Positions 1 through 8,762 of a stretch of 41,744 nt of DNA are shown piece after piece. The translations under genes and the position numbers were made by a program. The notes beneath the pieces were generated by a model. That model did no database searches, was not told where the DNA came from, and was given only the letters and a program-made list of their open reading frames with translations. Within the stretch, counting starts at the first letter, position 1. Each line of letters starts with the position of its first letter. Origin of the DNA: Arcobacter sp. (GTDB lineage: Bacteria; Campylobacterota; Campylobacteria; Campylobacterales; Arcobacteraceae); NCBI GenBank assembly GCA_030635995.1, contig DAOVXU010000001.1, positions 1 through 41,744 on the forward strand. Reading direction: 5' to 3'.

Positions 1-1164
1 GGAATAGATAGAATATCTTTATTTGATCCCGAAGCATACTCTGCTCAAATTGCAGGGGAAGTAAAAAACTTTGATCCAACTGCTATTATGCGTAGAAAAG
101 AAGCTAAAAAAGCTGATAAATTTATTCAACTTGGTATCCATGCTTCGCTTGAAGCTATAAAAGATTCGGGTCTTGCCAATGAAGAGGGAAAAATATCAAA
201 TGATATTGCAGATGAATTTGGAATAGTTTCAGCTTCTGGGATTGGTGGATTACCAAATATTCAAAAAAATTCTATTGTTTGTGAGACACGAAGTCCTTCA
301 AAAATATCTCCATTTTTTATCCCATCATCATTAGTAAATATGTTAGGTGGATTTGTATCTATACAACATAATTTAAAAGGTCCAAATATCTCTGTAGTAA
401 CAGCTTGTGCTGCTGGAACACATGCTATTGGTGAAGCTTTTAAGACTATTGCATTAGGTGGAGCATCTAAAATGTTAGTAATTGGAGCAGAAGGTGCAGT
501 TTGTGGTGCTGGTGTTGGTGGTTTTTCAGCAATGAAAGCACTTAGTACTAGAAATGATGATCCTAAAAAAGCTTCAAGACCTTTTGATAAAGATAGAGAT
601 GGTTTTATTATGGGTGAAGGTGCTGGAGCATTAGTTGTTGAAACATTAGAATCAGCTGAAGCTAGAGGAGCTAAAATCTATGCAGAACTTTTAGGTTTTG
701 GAGAAAGTGGTGATGCAAATCATATTACAACTCCTACTATGGATGGACCCTTAAGAGCAATGAAAGCTGCATTTAAAATGGCTAAAGCAAGTAATGGTGG
801 AGAGTTAAATATTGATTATGTAAATGCTCATGGAACTTCAACACCAGTAAATGATAAAAATGAAACAGCTGCTCTTAAAGAGTTATTTGGTGGTATTGAA
901 AACTGTCCTCCGGTAACCTCTACTAAAGGTCAAATTGGACATTGTTTAGGAGCTGCAGGTGCAATTGAAGCTGTAATTGCAATCAAAGCTATGGAAGATG
1001 GTATCATCCCCCCAACTATCAATCAAATTGTCGCTGATGAAAATTGTGATTTAGATTATGTTCCAAATTCAGCAAGAGAAGCTAACTTAAATATTGTAAT
1101 GTCTAATTCATTTGGTTTTGGTGGAACAAATGGTGTTATAATAATGAAAAAGTATAGTAAATAA
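1..1164 (+). CDS. fabF: Beta-ketoacyl-ACP synthase II, 5' end outside the window
   Basis: This is the condensing enzyme of type II fatty acid synthesis, joining malonyl-ACP to a growing acyl-ACP in the cytoplasm. The reading frame is open from base 1, so the annotated piece is the C-terminal 387 codons or so; the ATG at 88 is internal. The Cys-His-His triad is visible: Cys in VVTACAAGTHA (codon 406-408), His in NAHGTSTP (829-831) and His in GQIGHCLGAAGA (940-942). The C-terminal glycine-rich NSFGFGGTN motif is also present. accA starts 9 bases after the stop, so the two are very likely co-transcribed, which fits a shared role in fatty acid supply. FabB is the alternative within the family, but the length and motifs suit FabF. 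Confidence 0.95.
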   Translation, partial: GIDRISLFDPEAYSAQIAGEVKNFDPTAIMRRKEAKKADKFIQLGIHASLEAIKDSGLANEEGKISNDIADEFGIVSASGIGGLPNIQKNSIVCETRSPSKISPFFIPSSLVNMLGGFVSIQHNLKGPNISVVTACAAGTHAIGEAFKTIALGGASKMLVIGAEGAVCGAGVGGFSAMKALSTRNDDPKKASRPFDKDRDGFIMGEGAGALVVETLESAEARGAKIYAELLGFGESGDANHITTPTMDGPLRAMKAAFKMAKASNGGELNIDYVNAHGTSTPVNDKNETAALKELFGGIENCPPVTSTKGQIGHCLGAAGAIEAVIAIKAMEDGIIPPTINQIVADENCDLDYVPNSAREANLNIVMSNSFGFGGTNGVIIMKKYSK

Positions 1165-1173
1165 GGTTATCAC

Positions 1174-2106
1174 ATGGCAACATATTTAGATTTTGAAGAA
1201 AATATAAAAAAAATTGAAGATGAAATAATAGTTGCTAAAACTAAAGCAGATGAATATGCTGTTGCTATTTTACAAAAGAAATTAGAGCAAGAGGTGGAAA
1301 AAACATATTCTAATCTTTCTGATTTTCAAAAATTAAAACTAGCACGTCATCCAGATCGTCTTTATGCTTTAGATTATGTAAGAGGTCTTATGACTGATGC
1401 TTATGAACTACATGGGGATAGACATCTTACTGATGATTTAGCAATTATTTGTTATATTGGTTATATAGGTGAACAAAAATGTATTGTTATTGGTGAACAA
1501 AAAGGTCGTGGTGTAAAAAATAAAATTAAAAGAAATTTTGGTATGCCAAATCCAGAAGGATACAGAAAAGCTTTAAGAGTTGCTAAAATGGCTGAAAAGT
1601 TTAACTTACCAATTTTATTTTTAGTAGACACTCCCGGTGCATATCCTGGAATTGGTGCCGAAGAGAGAAGTCAAAGTGAAGCAATAGCTAGAAATCTTTT
1701 TGAACTAAGTGATATGGATACAATTATCATATCTGTTGTTATTGGAGAAGGTGGAAGTGGTGGTGCTTTGGCTATCTCCATAGGTGATAGATTAGCAATG
1801 ATGAGATATAGTATATATAGTGTTATCTCTCCTGAAGGTTGTGCTTCTATTCTTTGGAAAGATCAAGCGATGGTTGAAACAGCAACTAATGCTCTTAAAA
1901 TCACAGCTACAGATCTTAAAGAATATAAATTAATTGATGATATTATTGACGAACCATTAATAGGAGCACATAGAAGTAAAAATGCTGCTATTTCTGCACT
2001 TGGTGAATATTTCTTAAAAAGTGTTAATGAATTAAAAACTCTATCAAAAGAGGAAAGATATGAACAAAGATATGAAAAACTAATGTCTTTAGGAAGTTTT
2101 CAATAA
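1174..2106 (+). CDS. accA: Acetyl-CoA carboxylase carboxyltransferase subunit alpha
   Basis: AccA forms, with AccD, the carboxyltransferase that moves CO2 from biotin-BCCP to acetyl-CoA and makes malonyl-CoA. The 310-residue protein has the expected length (family about 310-320). It opens with the charged helical region (residues 1-60) and then has the conserved core: LARHPDRLYALDYV, ELHGDRHLTDD, GEQKGRG, the FGMPNPEGYRKALR block, FLVDTPGAYPGIGAEERSQS and the glycine-rich GEGGSGGALAI. No key block is missing. It follows fabF by 9 bases and its stop codon lies inside a hairpin (2091-2113), so it probably ends this operon. The next gene is on the opposite strand. Confidence 0.97.
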   Translation: MATYLDFEENIKKIEDEIIVAKTKADEYAVAILQKKLEQEVEKTYSNLSDFQKLKLARHPDRLYALDYVRGLMTDAYELHGDRHLTDDLAIICYIGYIGEQKCIVIGEQKGRGVKNKIKRNFGMPNPEGYRKALRVAKMAEKFNLPILFLVDTPGAYPGIGAEERSQSEAIARNLFELSDMDTIIISVVIGEGGSGGALAISIGDRLAMMRYSIYSVISPEGCASILWKDQAMVETATNALKITATDLKEYKLIDDIIDEPLIGAHRSKNAAISALGEYFLKSVNELKTLSKEERYEQRYEKLMSLGSFQ

Positions 2107-2113
2107 ACTTCCT
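2091..2113. terminator. Hairpin over the accA stop codon between convergent genes
   Basis: Arms AGGAAGTTT (2091-2099) and AAACTTCCT (2105-2113) are exact reverse complements around a 5-base loop. The stem covers the last codons and the TAA of accA. There is no T-run after it on either strand, so it is not a classical intrinsic terminator. It may still end or protect transcripts from both convergent genes. Confidence 0.4.
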
Positions 2114-2118
2114 CTATA

Positions 2119-3378
2119 TTAGGAATTGATAACTATTTGATTTGAACCTTTATGTTTAGCGTTTGCTAGTGCTTCATCTGCTAGATCAATCATATCTTCT
2201 AAACTATCACTAAAATTAATATTTACACCCACGCTTATAGTATATTTTAATATTAAATCATTAAACTTAAATCTATTATTTTCAACAATCATTATAATCT
2301 CTTGAAATGTTTGATGAATCTCAGCATAAGGTCTATTTTTAAATAAAACACAAAATTGATCTGCACCCAACCTTGCAATTATTGAATCTTTATTTATATT
2401 TTCCAGTAATATTCTTGAAAGTTCTTTTATAGCTTCATCACCAGCTTCATGACCATATGATTCATTTATAGTTTGAAATATATCAATATCTATTAAAATA
2501 ACAGCTAATAACTCCTTATGTTTTTTAGCTCTATTATAAACCTCTTCTCCAGCATTTAATAAATATGTTTTATTAAATACACCTGTAAGATAATCTTTCT
2601 TTGCTTTATCTTGTGTAGCTTCAAATAGTTCTAAAACTTCTAAGTTTCCATTAACTCTTGCAAAGAATTCTTCATTTGAAAAATCTTTATATAAAAAATC
2701 ATTTGCTCCATACTTTAAGAAACTTGAAACTATCTCTTTTTCAGACATGCCAGAAAGTGCAATAAGTGCTATTTCATCTTTTTTAAAATCTTTTCTTAAC
2801 TGCATTGTAAATTCTAAACCATTCATTTCAGGCATCATATAATCTACTAAAATTAGTTTTATATTTGGTCTTTGTTTTACAGTTTCTAATGCCTCTTTAG
2901 CACTATGATTCACAATTGCTTTTAAATTATACTTAACACAAAGTGCTTTCATTTTCATAGCAAATGTTTTTGAATCATCAATAACTAAAACTTCTACTTC
3001 AGAATTCTTTATAAATCTTTCTACAACTCCCACAGAATAATCAATAGCATATGAACCATTCTTAATAATATAATCTATTAAATTACTATTTTTAAATATT
3101 TCATCATCAACTTCAAGTTTTGTTCCAGTTAAAAGTAAAGATGGTATTTTAAATTTATTTACAAAAGTCACCACCTCTCCTTTTGGAGCATCAGGCAAAC
3201 CATAATCCAATAATGCAAGTGAAAATTTTCCTTTATGTTCCAATAATAGATCAGCACACTCTTTCATAGAAGCAGCTGTATATACATTTAATCCTAATCT
3301 ATCTTCAATAATATATTTAAGTCCCATTGAGATAGTTTTACTATCGTCAACTACTAATATATTATGTTTTACTTGCAT
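2119..3378 (-). CDS. Response regulator: two receiver domains plus degenerate GGDEF domain
   Basis: The 419-residue protein has REC1 (about 5-122; VVDDSKT, phospho-acceptor Asp58 in LLDYGLP), REC2 (about 128-250; VIDDSKT, Asp179 in LVDYMMPEMNG) and a C-terminal GGDEF domain (about 262-417; starts KDYLTGVFNK). REC1 and REC2 both keep the acidic pair, the phospho-acceptor and the Lys. The GGDEF signature reads GADQF (338-342), with Gly to Ala and Glu to Gln changes, although the metal-binding region LIDIDIF (Asp297) is kept. No RxxD inhibitory site is seen upstream. The family would make c-di-GMP; with this signature activity is doubtful and it may act as a c-di-GMP or GTP sensor. The start codon abuts the argH stop (TAG-ATG), so it is translated from the argH transcript. 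No sensor kinase is adjacent. Confidence 0.9.
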   Translation of the reverse strand: MQVKHNILVVDDSKTISMGLKYIIEDRLGLNVYTAASMKECADLLLEHKGKFSLALLDYGLPDAPKGEVVTFVNKFKIPSLLLTGTKLEVDDEIFKNSNLIDYIIKNGSYAIDYSVGVVERFIKNSEVEVLVIDDSKTFAMKMKALCVKYNLKAIVNHSAKEALETVKQRPNIKLILVDYMMPEMNGLEFTMQLRKDFKKDEIALIALSGMSEKEIVSSFLKYGANDFLYKDFSNEEFFARVNGNLEVLELFEATQDKAKKDYLTGVFNKTYLLNAGEEVYNRAKKHKELLAVILIDIDIFQTINESYGHEAGDEAIKELSRILLENINKDSIIARLGADQFCVLFKNRPYAEIHQTFQEIIMIVENNRFKFNDLILKYTISVGVNINFSDSLEDMIDLADEALANAKHKGSNQIVINS

Positions 3379-4764
3379 CTATTTATCCTCTATCCAAGCT
3401 CTAAAAGCCTCAATTTGTTTATTTGTTTGTTCAGTACTTGTACCACCAAATGATGTTCTAGCATTCATTGAATTTCTTAAATCCAAATAAGATATTATCT
3501 CTTCATCTATATTTGATACCTCATCATTAGCTGTTCTTAACTCTTCTATTGTTAGTTCACTCATATCTTTATCTAATCTATTTGCTAAAGCTACTACATC
3601 TTTAGTTATATAATAAGCTTTTCTAAAAGGCATATTTACCTTTTGTACTAAATAATCAGCTAAATCAGTAGCACTAAGATGCCCTACTTTACAAGCTTTT
3701 TCCATAACATCAATATTTATAATAAGTGTATTCATAACAGCATCAAGTATATCTATTGATATCTCTATAGTTGCAACACTATCAAAAACACCCTCTTTAT
3801 CCTCTTGAGTATCTTTATTATATGCAAGTGGTAAACCTTTCATAACAGTAAGTAAAGATATAAGATTGCCAAAACATCTTCCAGTTTTACCCCTAAGCAA
3901 TTCAGGAACATCAGGATTTTTCTTTTGTGGCATAATTGATGATGTAGTAGCATACTCATCACTCATTTTTACAAAACCAAATTCATAAGATGACCATAAT
4001 ATAAGCTCTTCGCTTATACGACTTATATGCATCATAGAGGTTGATATATTAAATAATATCTCTAAAGCAAAATCACGATTTGAACTTGTATCCAAAGCAC
4101 AAGCAGTTGGTTCATCAAATCCTAAAAGTTCTGCCGTTTTAAATCTATCAATTTTATGTGGAGTTCCAGCAAGTGCAGCACTTCCTAATGGACATTTATT
4201 ATTTCTAATATATGAAGATTCAAATCTTTCATAATCTCTTTTAAACATATTTGAATAAGCCAACATATGAAAACCAAAATTTATAGGCTGAGCATGTTGA
4301 AGATGTGTATAACCAGGTATCAAAGTTTCAGTATGTTTTGAAGCGATATTTACAAATGTTTCTACTAAAGTTTTAAGTTTATCTTTTATAACTATACTTT
4401 TATCTTGTACATAAAGAGTAAAGTCAGTTGCAACTTGATCATTTCTACTTCTTGCAGTGTGAAGTCTTCCACCTGCATCACCAATAATCTCAGTCAATCT
4501 ACTCTCAATAGCCATATGGACATCTTCAAGTTCTATTTTCCACTCAAAAGTACCTGCTTCTATTTCATCTTTTACTTGTAACAGTCCAGTTTCTATCTTT
4601 TCTTGATCATCAATAGTGATAATATTTTGTAAAGCTAACATTTTACTATGAGCAATACTCCCTTTTATATCTTGAGCATATAACTCTTTATCAAACAAAA
4701 CTGAAGCATTAAATTGGTCTAAAAGTTTTGCATTTGTATTTTTAAGTATTTGGTCTTGTGACAT
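3379..4764 (-). CDS. argH: Argininosuccinate lyase
   Basis: ArgH splits argininosuccinate into arginine and fumarate, the last step of arginine synthesis in the cytoplasm. The 461-residue length is standard. The fumarase/aspartase superfamily signature is intact (SSIMPQKKNPD), as are TARSRNDQVATD, the PGYTHLQHAQP block with the catalytic-region His, and SSNRDFALE. The ATG follows AGGA with a 7-base gap, and a TATAAT box lies 31 bases upstream of the start (4795-4800, minus strand). It lies between the cyclase gene and the response regulator, an arrangement with no obvious metabolic logic. argD, another arginine gene, lies a little further along on the other strand. Confidence 0.97.
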   Translation of the reverse strand: MSQDQILKNTNAKLLDQFNASVLFDKELYAQDIKGSIAHSKMLALQNIITIDDQEKIETGLLQVKDEIEAGTFEWKIELEDVHMAIESRLTEIIGDAGGRLHTARSRNDQVATDFTLYVQDKSIVIKDKLKTLVETFVNIASKHTETLIPGYTHLQHAQPINFGFHMLAYSNMFKRDYERFESSYIRNNKCPLGSAALAGTPHKIDRFKTAELLGFDEPTACALDTSSNRDFALEILFNISTSMMHISRISEELILWSSYEFGFVKMSDEYATTSSIMPQKKNPDVPELLRGKTGRCFGNLISLLTVMKGLPLAYNKDTQEDKEGVFDSVATIEISIDILDAVMNTLIINIDVMEKACKVGHLSATDLADYLVQKVNMPFRKAYYITKDVVALANRLDKDMSELTIEELRTANDEVSNIDEEIISYLDLRNSMNARTSFGGTSTEQTNKQIEAFRAWIEDK

Positions 4765-4794
4765 CGATATATCCTACTATAATTTATAAGTCGA

Positions 4795-4800
4795 ATTATA
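4795..4800 (-). promoter_or_regulatory. Putative -10 box for argH
   Basis: The minus strand reads TATAAT here, preceded by GATATGA and T/A-rich sequence but no convincing -35 box, as is usual for vegetative promoters in Campylobacterota. It lies in the 62-base gap between the cyclase gene and argH, 31 bases before the argH ATG. Confidence 0.4.
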
Positions 4801-4826
4801 TCATATCTATAGTTTAAAAAGTGTAA

Positions 4827-6272
4827 TTATTTTTTTGAATTTAAAAAGTAAGTTTGTATTTTACCTTTTCCTTTAAACTCTATTATATCTTTCCGTTTTT
4901 CACATATATAATCATCTTTTATTAGTTCATATGTTGAGGGTGATATTTGTATCTTAGATTCTATTCCACCAGATTCCATTCTACTTGCTGTATTTACTGT
5001 ATCACCCCAAACATCATAAGCAAATTTTCTACTTCCAACTACACCTGCAACTAATGGACCAGAACTTATCCCTATTCTTATATGAAATCCAATTGTTGGA
5101 TTATTTATATTAAATTTTTCTACAGATTTCATCATTTCCAGTGCCATATCTACCATATTTTGTGCATGATTATCATTACTTGTAGGTATCCCTGAAGCCA
5201 ACATATAACCATCACCAATAGTTTTTATCTTTTCAATATTATATTTTACTGTTAACTCATCAAAATCAGTATATAATTCATTTAAAAGTCCAACAATCTC
5301 TTTGGCCGAATGAGTTGAAGAAAATTTTGTAAAGCCTACAATATCAGAAAATAACATAGTTGCATTTTCATGTCGTTTTGCAATAAGTCCACTCTCATCC
5401 TCTTTTTTTAAATCAGCTATCTCTTTTGGTAAAATATTTAAAAGTAACTCTTCATTTTCTTTATTTTGTATAAAATTTAGTCGTGAATATTTTTCTATAA
5501 TATATGCACCAAATAAAACTAAAACCATAGTAGATAAAAGTAAAAAATTATTTATAGGTAAATTAATAGCCAATTTTAATTCACCTTGTGCCAATCCACC
5601 AAGCAAACCAATCCCTAATTCTGCACTTTGATGAATTAAGTTAAATAAAAATTCATTTGAGGTAATTAAATTATTAAATATTATTATAAAGAGCATAGTT
5701 ATAACTGCAATAATATATCTAACCCTTGCAATAATAGCAATCCAAGCCATAATTAGTATCAATCCACTAAGATAAATATATGCTGCCATTCCACTAACAT
5801 AAGAGATCATAATAGATATTGCAATAGATCCAAAGAGACCTAAAAATGCAGCAAAATATTCTTGATAATTTTTAAATCTTTTCATAAAACTAATTATAAA
5901 TAAAAAAATACCTAACATTAAAGTATTAAATCTTATTTTCCAAATATTACTCTCTATATCTGATGCAAATTCTTCCCTTTGAAGTAAAATATTTTCAAAA
6001 TTCTCAGTTATAACATTTGTTATTTTATTATGCATAACTAAATTATCATTCAACATTGTTTCTACTATTGTTTTATCTACATTAACTTGAGATTTAAGAC
6101 CTGCTACTATTTGAGCATCTATAAAATGAAACATATAAAATAATATAAGTGCCAAAATCATAGCAGTCCTAGTGTGTTTTAATGTTGTTTCTTTATGAAA
6201 TTGTATATATTCTTTTTCTAATTTATTATTATTATATTTTAGTGTATAACTATTTTGTTCTGTTTTTAGCAT
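4827..6272 (-). CDS. Membrane-bound class III adenylate/guanylate cyclase
   Basis: The 481-residue protein has a short cytoplasmic N-terminus, a membrane helix (about 37-53), an extracytoplasmic stretch (about 54-113), then roughly five more helices up to about residue 260. A coiled linker (KENEELLLNILPKEI, 271-285) leads to a class III cyclase domain (about 300-480). The catalytic set is complete: metal Asp310 (LFSDIVGF) and Asp354 (TIGDGY), purine-selecting Lys350 and Asp420 (FAYDVWGD), and transition-state Asn427 and Arg431. Lys/Asp is the adenylate cyclase pairing, so cAMP is the likely product. I prefer the ATG at 6272 because the longer frame's TTG at 6284 begins just ahead of the ribosome site GGAGGT that serves this ATG. 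No recognised ligand-binding domain is seen, and no cAMP effector is in the window. Confidence 0.9.
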   Translation of the reverse strand: MLKTEQNSYTLKYNNNKLEKEYIQFHKETTLKHTRTAMILALILFYMFHFIDAQIVAGLKSQVNVDKTIVETMLNDNLVMHNKITNVITENFENILLQREEFASDIESNIWKIRFNTLMLGIFLFIISFMKRFKNYQEYFAAFLGLFGSIAISIMISYVSGMAAYIYLSGLILIMAWIAIIARVRYIIAVITMLFIIIFNNLITSNEFLFNLIHQSAELGIGLLGGLAQGELKLAINLPINNFLLLSTMVLVLFGAYIIEKYSRLNFIQNKENEELLLNILPKEIADLKKEDESGLIAKRHENATMLFSDIVGFTKFSSTHSAKEIVGLLNELYTDFDELTVKYNIEKIKTIGDGYMLASGIPTSNDNHAQNMVDMALEMMKSVEKFNINNPTIGFHIRIGISSGPLVAGVVGSRKFAYDVWGDTVNTASRMESGGIESKIQISPSTYELIKDDYICEKRKDIIEFKGKGKIQTYFLNSKK

Positions 6273-6398
6273 ATTTACCTCCAATAAATCTATCTATTCT
6301 TAATGATACTAAAATATATATAAAAAGCTTATCTAAAATAAAAAGATTAACTAGTACCTTTAAATAATTTAGCTATTCTTAATTAAGTCTAAACTAGA

Positions 6399-6404
6399 TA
6401 TAAT
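6399..6404 (+). promoter_or_regulatory. Putative -10 box for argD
   Basis: TATAAT lies 20 bases upstream of the argD ATG, with AAGGA (6414-6418) as the ribosome site six bases before the start. TTCTTA stands 17 bases upstream as a weak -35 match. This would drive the long plus-strand run from argD to truA. Confidence 0.4.
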
Positions 6405-6424
6405 CACGTATATAAGGAAAATAA

Positions 6425-7609
6425 ATGACTTTAGAAAATATTGATAAAAATTATGTACTAAATACTTATGCTAGAAATTATGTTAATTTTAAAAAAGGTG
6501 CAAATGCAACACTAACAGACGATAATCAAAAAGATTATATTGATTTTACAAGTGGAATTGGTGTAGTTTCTGTAGGACATGGAAATAAAAGAGTCGCTGA
6601 TGCTATTTGTAATCAAGTTAATAATATAACTCATATATCAAATCTTTTTGAGATAGAACCTCAAAGTTTATTAGCTCAAAAGATTGCAAAACTTAGTGGC
6701 TATGATGTAGCTTGTTTTTTTGGAAATAGTGGAGCTGAAGCAAACGAAGGGGCTATTAAAATAGCTAGAAAATATGGTGAAACAAAATTTGATAATAAGC
6801 GATTTAAAATTATCACTTTAGAACACTCTTTTCATGGAAGAACAATCACAACAGTAAAAGCAACAGGGCAAAAAGATATGCACAAAAGTGATTTTGCACC
6901 ATATCCAGATGGCTTTAGTTTTGATAAAAAAATTAATGATATATATAATTCAATAGATGATGAAACAGTAGCTGTTATGATTGAATTAGTTCAAGGGGAA
7001 GGTGGTGTTCAACCATTTTGTAAAAGTGAAGTTCAAAAATTGGCTAAATTTTTAAAGGAAAATGATATATTAATGATTGTTGATGAAGTTCAAACTGGTG
7101 CATATCGTACTGGTGAATTTTTAGCATCAAATTCATATGATATAACTCCAGATATTATCACTATGGCAAAAGGTATTGGTGGTGGTGTTCCTATTGGAAT
7201 AGTACTAACTACACATAAAGATATTTTAGTTCCAGGTGATCATGGTTCTACTTTTGGTGGGAACTATTTAAGCACTAGTGCCTCACTTGAAGTTTGTAAT
7301 ATTTTAGAAGAGATAAAAAAAGATGGAACTCTTGATAGTACTATCAAATATTTTGAAACTAAATTAGATGCTTTTTATAATTCAAATAAAAATATTTTTG
7401 AAGATTCTGTAGGACTTGGTCTTATGAGAGGTTTAAGGGTAAAAGATGCTGATACTTTATCAGCTATTATGAAAGAAGCATTTAATCATGGAGTATTAGT
7501 TCTTAAAGCTGGGAAAAATACCTTAAGATTTTTACCTCCTCTTACTATTACAAATAGTGAAATTGATAAAGGTTTCAAAAGGTTAGATGATGCTATTGAA
7601 AATATCTAA
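6425..7609 (+). CDS. argD: Acetylornithine aminotransferase
   Basis: ArgD is a PLP-dependent class III aminotransferase that converts N-acetylglutamate semialdehyde to N-acetylornithine in arginine synthesis; many bacterial versions also serve lysine synthesis as succinyldiaminopimelate aminotransferase. The protein is 394 residues, normal for the family. Motifs seen are DFTSGIGVVSVGHGN, FFGNSGAEANEGAIK (PLP phosphate site), LEHSFHGRT, IVDEVQTG with Asp220, and the PLP lysine Lys249 in TMAKGIGGGVPIG. An AAGGA ribosome site supports the start. The last 23 bases overlap the start of the TolC-like gene. argH is nearby but on the other strand behind the cyclase gene, so the arginine genes are not one operon here. 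Confidence 0.93.
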   Translation: MTLENIDKNYVLNTYARNYVNFKKGANATLTDDNQKDYIDFTSGIGVVSVGHGNKRVADAICNQVNNITHISNLFEIEPQSLLAQKIAKLSGYDVACFFGNSGAEANEGAIKIARKYGETKFDNKRFKIITLEHSFHGRTITTVKATGQKDMHKSDFAPYPDGFSFDKKINDIYNSIDDETVAVMIELVQGEGGVQPFCKSEVQKLAKFLKENDILMIVDEVQTGAYRTGEFLASNSYDITPDIITMAKGIGGGVPIGIVLTTHKDILVPGDHGSTFGGNYLSTSASLEVCNILEEIKKDGTLDSTIKYFETKLDAFYNSNKNIFEDSVGLGLMRGLRVKDADTLSAIMKEAFNHGVLVLKAGKNTLRFLPPLTITNSEIDKGFKRLDDAIENI

Positions 7610-8762
7610 AACACTTAGTTTAGTAACTATTGTTGGTTTATTATCTTCAAGTTTAGTTGCAAGTGAGATATTATCACAAGAGCAATTAGAAGTTTTAAAA
7701 CTATCTAAACAAAAAGCTAAAAAAGAAAATGATAAATTAAAAATTGATTGGGTAAATCCTGTAAAATATACTTATACATATTCTGATGATGAGAAGATGG
7801 GGCTAAGTAAAAAATCTATTCTATCTATAAATCAACCTATATTTAAAAGTGGCGGTATTTATAGTGCTATAAAATATGCTTCAAATGTAAAAGAATCAAC
7901 AACTATCTCACTTGAATTACAAAAAAAAGAGTTAATTAAAAAAGCACTAAATATTGCATTTAATATTAAAAAACTAGATATCCAAATAAAGAAGCAGAAT
8001 TTACAAATAGCTAATGCAATTATTGATTTAAAAATAAAAAAGGAGAGTGTTTTTAATGGCTTACTTGATATCTCATTTTTAAATAATGCGCTTATTACTA
8101 AAAATAGTAAACAATCTACACTTTTAGATCTACAGTTCAATAAAAAATCATTAATAAACTCTTTTAATAACCTATCATCTTTACCATATCAAGATATCAT
8201 ATTACCAACTCTATCAAATATCACAGAACAAGAATTTAATAAAAACAATATATATCTTAAAAAAAGTAATGCAGATATTAAATCAAAAAAGAATTTACAA
8301 TGGATGGTTACATCAACATATTTACCTATAGTAACAGCTAACTATTCACATACTAAAAATCATTCGTTAGATACTACAAATGATATATATGGATTTAATA
8401 TTGTTGTTCCTCTTGATATAAAATCATTTGATGATAGTGGAGCTAGTAAATTAGAATATTTAAAAGCTAAAAAAGAGTTAGAGATAGAGAAAAAGCAAGA
8501 GATAAACTTCTTAAAAACTCAACAATTAAAACTTGAGATGATAGAACAAAAAGTATCATTAACAAAAGAAAATATTATCGCTTATATTGAACTTTTAGAA
8601 CAAACAAAAGAGTTAGCAGATGCAGGTATGAAAACTTCTGATGATGTAAAAGTATTAGAAAATTCTAAAAATACCGAAAAATTAAATTTAAAAATTTATG
8701 ATATTGATACACAAATTGAATTATTAGATATATATGGAAGAATAGTTAATGATAAAATTTAG
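7587..8762 (+). CDS. TolC-like outer membrane protein
   Basis: The 391-residue protein begins with a signal peptide (KISKTLSLVTIVGLLSSSLVAS, cut after about residue 26) and is otherwise two long helical halves with beta-like segments, as in TolC-family channel proteins. Segments such as LSINQPIFKSGGIYSAIKYA (about 79-98) and GFNIVVPLDIKSFDD are the typical beta-strand entries, and residues 285-385 are strongly coiled-coil. I infer an efflux or type I secretion channel in the outer membrane. No inner-membrane pump or adaptor gene adjoins it, so its partner must be elsewhere. Two in-frame ATGs (7587, 7590) share the ribosome site AAAAGG inside argD; either could be the start. It overlaps argD by 23 bases and the next gene by 14. 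Confidence 0.72.
   Translation: MMLLKISKTLSLVTIVGLLSSSLVASEILSQEQLEVLKLSKQKAKKENDKLKIDWVNPVKYTYTYSDDEKMGLSKKSILSINQPIFKSGGIYSAIKYASNVKESTTISLELQKKELIKKALNIAFNIKKLDIQIKKQNLQIANAIIDLKIKKESVFNGLLDISFLNNALITKNSKQSTLLDLQFNKKSLINSFNNLSSLPYQDIILPTLSNITEQEFNKNNIYLKKSNADIKSKKNLQWMVTSTYLPIVTANYSHTKNHSLDTTNDIYGFNIVVPLDIKSFDDSGASKLEYLKAKKELEIEKKQEINFLKTQQLKLEMIEQKVSLTKENIIAYIELLEQTKELADAGMKTSDDVKVLENSKNTEKLNLKIYDIDTQIELLDIYGRIVNDKI

Noticed and set aside
6273..6284. Four-codon longer start (TTG) for the cyclase gene
   Set aside because: The extra codons contain the ribosome site GGAGGT that serves the ATG at 6272.
6182..6367. Plus-strand open frame before argD
   Set aside because: Most of it is antisense to the cyclase N-terminus and the translation is Tyr/Leu/Ile-rich low complexity.
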